A DNA stretch of 64,000 bases, taken from positions 1,033,970-1,097,969 of the forward strand of contig CAVYNG010000001.1 in the NCBI GenBank assembly GCA_963769905.1, in the 5' to 3' direction. The first letter of the stretch is position 1, and each line of letters starts with the position of its first letter. The position numbers and the translations under genes were made by a program. Positions 25,128 through 32,802 of this stretch are shown piece by piece. Source of the DNA: Bog-756 sp963769905 (GTDB taxonomy: Bacteria; Actinomycetota; Acidimicrobiia; Acidimicrobiales; RAAP-2). The notes below the pieces were generated by a model. The model worked only from the letters and a program-made list of their open reading frames with translations. It did no database searches and was not told the origin of the DNA.

Positions 25128-25457
25128 ATGACCAATTTCGAGCGCTTGGACGAGTTTCCCAAAGCTCTGCTTTCATCCGTGCTTGAACTGCTCGCCGAAC
25201 GGAAGATCAATCATCCGGGGGCAGCACTGACACTGTCGCCGGACGACCTGGTTTCCTCTTGGGATTTAGTGGCTGAGTCTGCTGCATTGCCTGGTCCTCC
25301 GGGGCAGCCAGATGCCGGGGAAGAAGTTGCGAGCACATACTGGTATGAGCAAGCGCTAGGCGATCTCCTCGGCGGGGGATACCTCTTGGAAGTTGGGGAC
25401 AGCACGTTTCGTGTCTCAGACCTCGAGACCTTGTTGCCCTTTAGGGATAGCTACTGA
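25128..25457 (+). CDS. Hypothetical protein
   Basis: A 109-residue acidic, soluble, helix-rich protein not assigned to a family. Notable segments are FPKALLSSVLELLAER and STYWYEQALGDLLGGGYLL. ATG 25128 begins the likely frame; a longer version from 25071 has no support. Third codon positions are often A or T, unlike the core genes nearby, in keeping with an acquired gene. It stands alone between two gene-free stretches. Confidence 0.5.
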   Translation: MTNFERLDEFPKALLSSVLELLAERKINHPGAALTLSPDDLVSSWDLVAESAALPGPPGQPDAGEEVASTYWYEQALGDLLGGGYLLEVGDSTFRVSDLETLLPFRDSY

Positions 25458-25871
25458 ACAAAAGGCGCGCTCGACGGTGATCTACCTGTAACACGGATCG
25501 AGCGCCAGACAAACGATCGTTGCTCCGACGGTGCGCCCCATTACGCCGTTCATGCGGAGCGGTTATCGACTGCCCCCGACCGGAACGAGTGGCGCACCCC
25601 TCGTGCGTGCCTTCCTACCGAGGAGACGGAGTTCAGTCGGGTTGCCCGCCGGGGTTGATCGGCGTCCAGTCGGCAGGCCACCAGTCTCGTCGGGGAGGCC
25701 CGATGAGACTGGGCGGGCAATTTAGGCGACGATCGTGGTGGTCTCAGCGTCGTCCTTTGGCGGGAGCCAAGCCGCGGCGCGTTGAAGTTCCGGTGACAAA
25801 TCAACTTTCGGACCTGTAGAGGTGCCCCCGGATACCGGGTCGGGGTGCCACTCCTAGACCGCGGCCCGGGG
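25458..25871. other. Gene-free interval containing a strong hairpin
   Basis: 414 bases between convergent genes with no supported coding frame. The only structure noted is the hairpin at 25681-25712. Confidence 0.4.
25681..25712. other. 14-bp hairpin with 4-base loop
   Basis: CCAGTCTCGTCGGG (25681-25694) and CCCGATGAGACTGG (25699-25712) pair over 14 positions with one G-U, around the loop GAGG. Neither side is followed by a T run, so it is not a classic terminator. It lies between convergent genes and could still slow transcription from either side. Confidence 0.5.
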
Positions 25872-26690
25872 CTACCCCAGCCGAGTCGCGGTGATCAGGA
25901 CGGTCTCGAAGTTCATGACGAACGAGCCGCCGTGATCGTCGATGGCCGCGCCGATGGCTTCGAACAGACGGTCTCGGACTACTGATTCGAGGGCGGTGTG
26001 ATCGCTCCGTGACACGAGCTGGTCCAGCCACTCATCCCGCTGGTAGGCCCACGTCCAGGGGAACCACTTCTCTGTCGGCGCACCGAAGTCGGGCACCGCT
26101 GAGATGGCGTCGATCTCCGAGTCGAGTCCGGTCTTCGCGTCGGCTAACCGGCTGGCCGCGTAGCCCCGAAACAGACGGTGACCGCCGGGCGGCACGACTC
26201 TCGCGTACACCTCCTCCAGAGCATCGGCCAGATCATCGGGCTGATACCCCGCGTTCCAAATCAGACAGAGCTTGCCGCCCGGCCGGAGCACAGAGGCCGC
26301 TTTGGCGGTGGCGATAGGAAGGTCCAGCCAGTGCCAGGCCTGGGCCGAAGTCACCCTGTCGAAAGTGCGACGAGCAGCGTCCCAGCCTTCGAAGGCAGCA
26401 ATCTCTACTTCGACCCCATGGCCGCGGGCGATCTCCGCCATTCGTGGAGCGAGTTCCACCCCCAGCACCTCGGCGCCGCGTTGGGCCATCTGCCGTGAAG
26501 CGATCCCGGTGCCACAACCCACGTCGAGAACGTCCAGGCCCGCAGGCACCGGACCGAGCAGCTCGTCGATCACCACGTCGGGATAGGCCGGCCGGAATCG
26601 GTCATATGCCTCGGCGTGCTCGTCGAACAACCTCGAACGCTGCAGGGCCAGAGGGCGCGCTGCCAAACGGTCGCGTTCGCTGGCTTCCAC
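25872..26690 (-). CDS. Class I SAM-dependent methyltransferase (Methyltransf_11 type)
   Basis: About 272 residues. The segment FDEHAEAYDRFRPAYPD starts the domain; motif I is LDVGCGTGIASRQMAQRG with acidic residue in GVELAPRM; post-motif AQAWHWLD and the LRPGGKLCLIW strand follow. This is the small-molecule methyltransferase pattern seen next to the UbiE group. GTG 26690 is the start nearest the conserved region; GTG 26786 would add 32 residues without similarity. Divergent from the SDR at 26804. Confidence 0.8.
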   Translation of the reverse strand: MEASERDRLAARPLALQRSRLFDEHAEAYDRFRPAYPDVVIDELLGPVPAGLDVLDVGCGTGIASRQMAQRGAEVLGVELAPRMAEIARGHGVEVEIAAFEGWDAARRTFDRVTSAQAWHWLDLPIATAKAASVLRPGGKLCLIWNAGYQPDDLADALEEVYARVVPPGGHRLFRGYAASRLADAKTGLDSEIDAISAVPDFGAPTEKWFPWTWAYQRDEWLDQLVSRSDHTALESVVRDRLFEAIGAAIDDHGGSFVMNFETVLITATRLG

Positions 26691-26803
26691 AGACGCCAGC
26701 CTGCCCCAGATTGCCGGGATCGTGGGATAGTCGCTGGCACTGGAGTGTGGCCTCGCTAACCCGAATGGCATGTCCTTCGACGCCACAGAGAAGGGAAATC
26801 GCC

Positions 26804-27631
26804 GTGAGCCAGGTCGTTGTCGTCATCGGTGCCGGACAGATAGGTCAGGCGATCGCCCGACGGATCGGCGCAGGCAAGCACATCGTGCTGGCCGACCTGC
26901 GCCAAGAGAACGCCGACGCGGCGGCCGAAGTGTTCGCCAACGCCGGATTCGACGTCGGCCCCACGACCGCCGATGTGTCCTCACGTGAATCTGTGCACAC
27001 GCTCGTCGAGGGCGCCACCGCACAGGGCGACGTCACCGGTGTCATCCACACCGCTGGCGTCTCGCCCAGCCAAGCGTCGGTCGAGACGATTCTCGCCGTC
27101 GACCTCTACGGAACGGCGCTGGTGCTCGAAGAATTCGGCCACGTGATCGCACACCGCGGGGCGGGCGTCGTCATCTCCTCTCAGTCGGGACACCGACTCG
27201 CTGCACTCGCCGCCGCACAAAACACGTCCCTCGCCACCACGCCGGCCGACGACCTAATGGAACTCCCGATGCTTCAACCCGACCAAATCACGGACACTCT
27301 CCACGCCTACCAGCCGGCCAAGCGGGGCAACTCGCTGCGGGTTATGGCCGAGGCGGTTCGATGGGCCAAGCGCGGAGCGAGGGTCAATACCATCAGCCCC
27401 GGCATCATCATCACCCCCCTCGCCAGAGACGAGCTGACCGGCCCCCGCGGTGAGGGATACCGGCGCATGATCGAACGGGCGCCCGCAGGACGCGCCGGCA
27501 CGCCAGACGAAATCGGTACCGTCGGCGCGCTACTCATGGGTCCGGACGGCGCGTTCATCACCGGCAGCGACTTCCTCGTCGATGGCGGCATGACCGCCTC
27601 GTACTTCTACGGCGAACTCGCCCCGCGGTGA
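26804..27631 (+). CDS. SDR-family oxidoreductase
   Basis: A 275-residue dehydrogenase. The cofactor loop is GAGQIGQAIARRIG at residues 10-23, the catalytic Ser lies in ISSQSGHR, and YQPAK supplies Tyr/Lys; the C-terminus reads FITGSDFLVDGGMTA. The loop lacks the usual TGxxxGxG spacing, and an insert of about 30 residues before the Tyr is typical of a distinct SDR subgroup. GTG 26804 has AGAAGGGA eight bases away; the open frame upstream has no similarity. Complete and apparently functional, unlike the broken SDR at 22.1-22.8 kb. Confidence 0.87.
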   Translation: MSQVVVVIGAGQIGQAIARRIGAGKHIVLADLRQENADAAAEVFANAGFDVGPTTADVSSRESVHTLVEGATAQGDVTGVIHTAGVSPSQASVETILAVDLYGTALVLEEFGHVIAHRGAGVVISSQSGHRLAALAAAQNTSLATTPADDLMELPMLQPDQITDTLHAYQPAKRGNSLRVMAEAVRWAKRGARVNTISPGIIITPLARDELTGPRGEGYRRMIERAPAGRAGTPDEIGTVGALLMGPDGAFITGSDFLVDGGMTASYFYGELAPR

Positions 27632-27753
27632 TGCCCCATACCGCCAGACATGCGAGTGTCCAATCGGGGGATGTCGGCTCATCCGCCGGTTGGCGGCTCC
27701 CTGAATCTGGTTTGATATTGGTCTCGTGAGGGCGGGTTCGTCGGCTGGCGGGC

Positions 27754-28761
27754 TCAGGACTTCGTCGGGCCGGTTCCGGTCCCGCTGGTGTGGCCGCTGC
27801 TCCCGGCTCGGGTGACGTTCTGGCTGCTGCCGCTGTTGCCAGGGTTCCCTGACCCAGCCGTTCCACTGCCGGAGCTGGTGCAGTGGACTACCCCGTTCGT
27901 TCCGTCGGGAGTCGTGGACGGCGTGCAGGAACCGGGGGCGGGGGGCGTTGGCGGTCCCTTGGTCGATGAGACCAGAGTTTCGGACGTCGTACCGGACGCA
28001 TTCGTTACCTGCGACGAGGTTGCCGCGGCGTCGCTGGGCCACCAGGCGAGAAGCCACCCGTCGGCCTCGGTGGCCACGACGTCTTGCCCGCTATCGAGCA
28101 CGAGGGTGACCCCTGTCACCCCTGACGCGACTCGTCCGTCGACGAGTGTGTACGGGCCGTCAGCCGTGGAGAGATGCGATTGAACGACGTTTTGGAGATC
28201 GCCAGAGGTGGTACCGCCTACCGTCACCGTCGACAGGCCCTGCGCGGGGCTGCCAGAGCCGGAGCCGGAGCCGCTGACCTTGAGCACGCCGTTCGAGGTG
28301 TCGCCGTCCGAGCTCACCTGGGTCACTTGCGTGAAGGAGGAGCTGGTGAAGCAACCCAAGTAGGCGCTGTCGTCCTGGTAGAGCGCCACCGTAAACGGGC
28401 CACGCACGTCGGTGAGCAGGGGCTGCCAGGGCCCAGAGCCGAGCTCGCCGCCGGCAGGCGGATCAGAGGAGAGCGCGCCCAGGCAGCTCTTGTCGGCCTG
28501 CGAGGAAAGTGAGGACGAGGCCGCTGTCGGCGCAGCGCTCCAGCCCGCGTAAGCGGGAGCCGCCCCACCGAGAGCCACCACCAGGGCGGTTCCCGCCGCG
28601 GCGGCACCGACAGCAGTGGCGCCGAGTGCCGCAGGCGCGGCGCGGTGACGCAGGCGTGGGTGGTAATCGACGGAGCGCAGCTTCTCCGACGCGTCCGTCG
28701 GCAGCGCAGCCGCGCGAGTTCTGAGGACGGAGATCAGCTCCTCTTCCAACGTCGTTTTCAT
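27754..28761 (-). CDS. Membrane-anchored protein coupled to the ECF sigma gene (possible anti-sigma factor)
   Basis: A 335-residue protein with a short cytoplasmic N-terminal helix (about 1-42), one membrane segment (about 45-70, rich in Ala/Gly) and a long Ser/Thr/Gly-rich outer region. The segment right after the membrane, AYAGWSAAPT, is characteristic of proteins encoded behind SigE-type sigma genes in actinobacteria. Its ATG overlaps the sigma stop by four bases. No zinc-binding anti-sigma motif is visible, so the anti-sigma role rests on position and topology only. Confidence 0.65.
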   Translation of the reverse strand: MKTTLEEELISVLRTRAAALPTDASEKLRSVDYHPRLRHRAAPAALGATAVGAAAAGTALVVALGGAAPAYAGWSAAPTAASSSLSSQADKSCLGALSSDPPAGGELGSGPWQPLLTDVRGPFTVALYQDDSAYLGCFTSSSFTQVTQVSSDGDTSNGVLKVSGSGSGSGSPAQGLSTVTVGGTTSGDLQNVVQSHLSTADGPYTLVDGRVASGVTGVTLVLDSGQDVVATEADGWLLAWWPSDAAATSSQVTNASGTTSETLVSSTKGPPTPPAPGSCTPSTTPDGTNGVVHCTSSGSGTAGSGNPGNSGSSQNVTRAGSSGHTSGTGTGPTKS

Positions 28762-29447
28762 TTGATAGTGCTCCCTTCAGTTGCTTGTGTCGTGTCTTGT
28801 TCGATTGCGTCCACGTCTGGCCGGGCGTGTGAGAGCGCGGCCGCTCGGAGGTCGGTTGGCCGCGGCGAACCGTTGGCATGCCTTTCTTGTGTGCCCTCCG
28901 CTGTGATGTCGGATGCCGCCCCCGTGCCTTCGACTTCCCGACGGAGGCGCCCGAGGGCTCGCGACGTGGTGCTCTTCACCGTCCCGACCGAACAACCCAT
29001 GACGTCAGCGACCTCCGCTTCGCTCAGGTCGTCGAAGTACCGCAGTACGAGGGCGGCCCGTTGCCGTGGTGGAAGCTCTCTGAGCACTCCCAGCAGATCC
29101 GTACTCGTCTCAACGCGTCCAAGGATGCGCACGGCGGCATCGTCGTGGTTCGCTTCGAGGAGCCCGGTCGCTTCGGGTCCGAGCTCTGAGCGCCGCTGGC
29201 TCCGACGCTTCCCTTCATCCAAGGCAAGGTGGATGAGCACCGTGCACACGTACGCGACGGGCCGCTCCATCTTCTTGACCCGCGGCCATCGGCGGGCGAC
29301 CTTGAACAGACACTCCTGAACCAGGTCTTCCGCCTCTGCGAAGTCCCAGGTGATCAGGTAGGCCGACCGCAGCAACGGCTCAGCCGTCTCGGCGACGAAG
29401 CGGTCGAAGTCAATACGAGACTGGCTCTGATGCCGACGTCCGTCCAT
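28758..29447 (-). CDS. ECF RNA polymerase sigma factor, SigE family
   Basis: A 229-residue sigma factor. Region 2 spans about 14-75 (LLRSAYLITWDFAEAEDLVQ, then VARRWPRV) and region 4 about 120-175 (LRELPPRQRAALVLRYFDDL, then the helix-turn-helix VADVMGCSVGTVKSTTSRAL). A 50-residue C-terminal extension lacks a known fold. It lies in the tRNA-bounded island, in an operon with the membrane protein downstream and possibly the one ending at 29451. Its own target promoter was not identified. Confidence 0.92.
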   Translation of the reverse strand: MDGRRHQSQSRIDFDRFVAETAEPLLRSAYLITWDFAEAEDLVQECLFKVARRWPRVKKMERPVAYVCTVLIHLALDEGKRRSQRRSELGPEATGLLEANHDDAAVRILGRVETSTDLLGVLRELPPRQRAALVLRYFDDLSEAEVADVMGCSVGTVKSTTSRALGRLRREVEGTGAASDITAEGTQERHANGSPRPTDLRAAALSHARPDVDAIEQDTTQATEGSTIK

Positions 29448-29450
29448 TAC

Positions 29451-30131
29451 CTACTTCAACCCTCCTTTGTGTTCGAAAGGTTGCCTCCTATTACGGCAAA
29501 CCGGAGAAAAGCGTCGGCACCGAGGTGCCGGTGGTGTTCGCCGAGAGGGGATCGGTGGCAGACCCGTGTGGGCCTGTACGGGCCGCCTTGACGGACTGAC
29601 CTGCGACTTCAGGGAATCCGGTCGGCGACAGCTGACGCGAAAGCCTGCCCCGCCTCGCCGGCAGCGGCAGTTATCGACCGTGGCCGAACGGGAGGAATGG
29701 AGGAGCCATTGATTGGAAGGTCGCCCTACCCTCGAGGCAGGCGCCCGGGCGGGCGCCGACTGGCTCTCTCCCGCGGGTTGGGGTTCCGGTTCTTCATCCC
29801 CGAGGCGCAACGCGCGGACGCGGAGACTCGCCGTTCGGGCCACCAACTTTGTGACGGCCATGAAGAGCAATCCATCGGTGATTGCGTCGGATGTGAGTCG
29901 TTCTGTCGACAGCCAGCTATCGAGGGAATGGGAGTGATTGGTGGCATATACGAAAACCAGTCGAGAGCCGATGACGACTGCCCAAAGTGCTGCATACGCA
30001 ATGCCGGCCTGACTCCACGGAAGACCCTTCTCTCGGTAGATCCGGAATAGGGCACCTGCGGCGAGACCGAGGACGACGGCGAGGGCGATCAGCGCCAACT
30101 CGAAAATCAGGCCGTTCCTGACAGTGTGCAC
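29451..30131 (-). CDS. Hypothetical membrane protein
   Basis: The first 110 residues hold three or four membrane helices (FELALIALAVVLGLAAGALF, then a segment with YAALWAVVIGSRLVFVYA) and resemble unnamed actinobacterial membrane proteins with a GSRLVF motif. From about residue 115 the sequence is Arg/Pro-rich and looks non-native, so the true protein may be shorter or frame-shifted around 29.8 kb. Start GTG 30131. It ends four bases before the sigma-factor ATG, so cotranscription is likely. Confidence 0.5.
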   Translation of the reverse strand: MHTVRNGLIFELALIALAVVLGLAAGALFRIYREKGLPWSQAGIAYAALWAVVIGSRLVFVYATNHSHSLDSWLSTERLTSDAITDGLLFMAVTKLVARTASLRVRALRLGDEEPEPQPAGESQSAPARAPASRVGRPSNQWLLHSSRSATVDNCRCRRGGAGFRVSCRRPDSLKSQVSPSRRPVQAHTGLPPIPSRRTPPAPRCRRFSPVCRNRRQPFEHKGGLK

Positions 30132-30190
30132 CGCCTTCTATCCCGAAGCGAAATCGCGATCCTTCCCTCGCGTGGCAATCAGTAGAGTGA

Positions 30191-30790
30191 ATGCCCGTGG
30201 TGGTCGGTAACTACAGGGAACTTCTTGTCGTCATCGCCTCCTCTTCCGCAACGCTCGTTGGCCTTTTGTTCGTCGCCATGTCCGTCTCCACGGGTCGCGC
30301 ACAAGCTCATCCTCAAGTGATACGTGAGTTCAGGGCCGCGGCGGCGCTCCTCGCTTTGACCAACCCATTCACCGTCGCCCTCTTCGGGCTGGTGCCAGGG
30401 ACCAACATCGGCTATCCCGCGGCAATCGTTGGGATCATTGGAGTTATCTTTATTGCCGCTGGCGTGAGAACTACCCTCTCACTCCCTCCCCAGCAGCAGC
30501 GTCGTCGGCCGCAACTCGCGCTCGTCGTGGCCCTGCTCGTCGTCTTTGGATTTCAAATCGTCAACGGGATAGAGCTCATCCTCGACTCACATCACGGTGG
30601 CGCGTTGAACACCATTGGGGACGTGCTCATCGCGTCGCTCCTGATCGGGATCGGCAGAGCGTGGGAGCTTGTCGGCGAGTGGGATACGGGACTCGTTGCA
30701 TCGATCGGACGATTGATCGGCCACCAATCCCAGGCACCGGTCCCGACAGATTCGCACAGCGACGATGGCGAGCGGTCCGGGCTGCCTTGA
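30191..30790 (+). CDS. Hypothetical four-helix membrane protein
   Basis: About 199 residues with four hydrophobic segments (near 9-31, 48-68, 73-93 and 107-128) and a hydrophilic C-terminus. Not recognised beyond that. ATG 30191 is given. TAGAGT at 30183-30188 would fit a leaderless start at GTG 30197, two codons later. Divergent from the membrane protein at 30131; possible partner of the sigma-factor group by position only. Confidence 0.6.
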   Translation: MPVVVGNYRELLVVIASSSATLVGLLFVAMSVSTGRAQAHPQVIREFRAAAALLALTNPFTVALFGLVPGTNIGYPAAIVGIIGVIFIAAGVRTTLSLPPQQQRRRPQLALVVALLVVFGFQIVNGIELILDSHHGGALNTIGDVLIASLLIGIGRAWELVGEWDTGLVASIGRLIGHQSQAPVPTDSHSDDGERSGLP

Positions 30791-30821
30791 TCGCCGGTCG
30801 GGTGGGACACCAGGGCACGGG

Positions 30822-30929
30822 ATGGGACAAGACACGAAGGGCGTCTGGTCGACATCCGACGGGGATCAGGTTGCGTGGTTCAAGGATCCCGATGGCAACA
30901 CTCTCTCCATTACCCACTTCTCCGACTGA
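30822..30929 (+). pseudogene. C-terminal fragment of a glyoxalase/VOC protein
   Basis: The frame encodes about 35 residues ending in DQVAWFKDPDGNTLSITHF, the hallmark C-terminal strand-loop-strand of vicinal oxygen chelate proteins. The metal-ligand N-terminal half is absent upstream. A remnant just inside the island's right boundary. Confidence 0.75.
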
Positions 30930-31113
30930 GCAGCCCTGTTCGAGATGATCTCGAGACGCATCTGGCTCGCGGGTTCGACTTCGTCCATGGGGAGGTGGAG
31001 ACCCGTCCTCCACCTGGCAGGTGACCGCGGCGACAGCCGCGAGGCGGGGCTCGCCCGACCTCTGATGCACGATATCTGCGCGAGAGATCGCCAGAGGCAA
31101 GCACTCGTGTGGC

Positions 31114-31194
31114 TCCGAGTGGTGCCGTCCGGAATGGGAGCTTCGAGTCGGGCTGCCCGGATTTGAACCGGGGACCTCTGCGTCCCGAACGCAG
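31114..31194 (-). repeat. att-like repeat at the intact tRNA-Pro
   Basis: 81 bases with a degenerate copy at 21947-22028 (74 of 82 aligned positions). It covers the tRNA from the anticodon arm to the 3' end and 34 bases beyond. Together the two copies bound a 9-kb segment. Confidence 0.8.
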
Positions 31195-31222
31195 CGCGCT
31201 AACCAAGCTGCGCCACAGCCCG
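31148..31222 (-). tRNA. tRNA-Pro (anticodon CGG)
   Basis: A full cloverleaf on the minus strand. Acceptor CGGGCTG pairs with CAGCCCG, anticodon stem CTGCG/CGCAG encloses TTCGGGA with anticodon CGG, and the T-arm CCGGTTCAAATCCGG is intact. CCA is not encoded. The 3' end points into the island. Confidence 0.95.
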
Positions 31223-31261
31223 TGGTCCGAGACCGGTTACCCGGTCCTGGACCCGCCGATG

Positions 31262-32260
31262 CTATCCGACTGCCGAGTGATCGCTCTCCCCGCCGCCCCC
31301 GCCACTTCCGTCTCCGGCGGACTCCTCACTGCCGGCAACCGCCTTTGGCTCTTCGGACTCGTTCCGCCGGAGGAGCACCCTCGCGATCCGGCGCTTGTCC
31401 ATCTCGGTGACCCGCAATTCCCAGTCGCCCACGTCGTAGCTCTCGCCCTCGGACGGGATGTGACCGAAGGCGTGGAACAGATAGCCCCCGAGCGTGACGT
31501 ATTCCCCCTCCGGGAGCTCGATGTCGAGCTGGTCGTGGATCTCGTCGATGCTGACCCGCCCGTCGACCAGCCATCGGTTTCGGTCCACCCGCACCACGTC
31601 AGGTTCGTCGTCGGGGTCGAATTCGTCCGGCAGGTCGCCGACGAGCGCACCGAGCAGGTCCTTGACGGTCAGCACCCCTTCGACGCCGCCGTGCTCGTCG
31701 ACGACGACCGCGAACGCCCGCCGCTGGCGACGCATCTCGGCGAGGACGTCGAGGACGAGGTGGGACTCGGGGACGAGGAAGGGCTGTCGCACCCTGCGTG
31801 AGATGTCGATCGGCCCGAGAGATCGGGCTCCCTGCTCCTGGCCGGTCTCCCCAAGGGACGCGCCGCTGTCGTCGCGCCCCACTCCGATCCGCCAGCCCGC
31901 CCGGAAGAGGTCGTTCACGAACAGCACACCGATGAGATCGTCGAGGCTGTCGCCGCACACCGGAAAACAGCTGTGACCGGATTCGCGCACGGCTTGGACG
32001 ACCGAATCGACGGTCAAGGGAATGGAGAGGGCGACGACGTCCTCCCTCGGGGTCATCACCTCTCGCACGACCGTGTCGTGGAGATCGTGGAGCGCCTCGA
32101 TGATGAACTGCTCCTGCTCGTCTGCACCGCGATCCGCCCCACGATCGACGCCGATCTCCGACGATCCGGACGATCCGGACGATCCGTCGGACGAGGTTCG
32201 CTTTCGCCGTCGCCCGCGGTTGACTTCCTCGGGGGGCTTGCCGTTGCGGTGACGGAACAC
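31262..32260 (-). CDS. CBS-pair/CorC-HlyC domain protein
   Basis: A 332-residue soluble protein. After a charged, low-complexity N-terminus, residues about 60-220 hold two CBS domains (VREVMTPREDVVAL and LDVLAEMRRQRRAFAVVVDEHGG) and about 235-300 the CorC/HlyC transporter-associated domain (WLVDGRVSIDEI, GYLFHAFGHIP). The membrane DUF21 domain of full CNNM-type proteins is missing, as in E. coli CorC, so it probably acts with a separate transporter in divalent metal handling. Start GTG 32260; acidic Gly/Ser tail. Confidence 0.87.
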   Translation of the reverse strand: MFRHRNGKPPEEVNRGRRRKRTSSDGSSGSSGSSEIGVDRGADRGADEQEQFIIEALHDLHDTVVREVMTPREDVVALSIPLTVDSVVQAVRESGHSCFPVCGDSLDDLIGVLFVNDLFRAGWRIGVGRDDSGASLGETGQEQGARSLGPIDISRRVRQPFLVPESHLVLDVLAEMRRQRRAFAVVVDEHGGVEGVLTVKDLLGALVGDLPDEFDPDDEPDVVRVDRNRWLVDGRVSIDEIHDQLDIELPEGEYVTLGGYLFHAFGHIPSEGESYDVGDWELRVTEMDKRRIARVLLRRNESEEPKAVAGSEESAGDGSGGGGGESDHSAVG

Positions 32261-32290
32261 GGACCGGTTCGACCGGGTGGTGGCTGCGGC

Positions 32291-32719
32291 TCAGGCCCCG
32301 GTGGGGACCGACACGATCGACAGCGGCTGGTAGGACTCGTCGTAGTAGGTGCCCCCGTCCAGCAGCGCCGCGACCGCGCGCCGGAGCCGGATCGGGTCGA
32401 GTGGCTTGACCACCCAGCCCTCGGCGCCGGATCGACGCGCGATGAAGACATCGGGCCGACGGTCGAGCAGCATCAAGACAGGTACGTGCTCGAGATTGTC
32501 GTAGGACTCTTCGAGCCGCAGCTCGAGGCAGACCGCCATCCCGCCCATGTTGCCCATCTGCAGGTCGACCACCAGCAGATCAGGCAGCGCGCGCTCGACT
32601 TCGCGCATGACTTCGGGCCCCGAGCGGGCCTCGCGGATGGTCAGCTCCGGGGTGCCGGCGACCGCGGCAACCTCCGCGCGGACCGACGGAGCGTCACTGG
32701 CGACCAGGATGGACGGCAC
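32291..32719 (-). CDS. Single-domain response regulator (receiver only)
   Basis: A 142-residue CheY-like receiver with no output domain. D9 contributes to the acidic pocket, D52 in VVDLQMG is the phospho-acceptor, and K105 is in the KPLDP motif. The C-terminus ends shortly after helix five. GTG 32719 is supported by TAACCT seven bases upstream. No kinase gene is adjacent; its partner lies elsewhere. Downstream on the same strand is the CorC-like gene. Confidence 0.87.
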   Translation of the reverse strand: MPSILVASDAPSVRAEVAAVAGTPELTIREARSGPEVMREVERALPDLLVVDLQMGNMGGMAVCLELRLEESYDNLEHVPVLMLLDRRPDVFIARRSGAEGWVVKPLDPIRLRRAVAALLDGGTYYDESYQPLSIVSVPTGA

Positions 32720-32726
32720 TGCGCAA

Positions 32727-32732
32727 AGGTTA
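32727..32732 (-). promoter_or_regulatory. -10 box for the receiver gene (leaderless)
   Basis: TAACCT on the minus strand, seven bases upstream of GTG 32719. Confidence 0.4.
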
Positions 32733-32802
32733 CTCCCGGCTGCCGCGCCCTCCGGAGGTCCCGAGGAGACGGGCCGGGCCGGGTCCCTTCTCCTGCCGGC
32801 GC

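Noticed and set aside
25637..25665. GTTGCCCGCCGGGGTTGATC as a third tRNA-Pro fragment
   Set aside because: Similarity to the repeat is limited to a few bases around AGTCGGG and does not extend into the anticodon arm.
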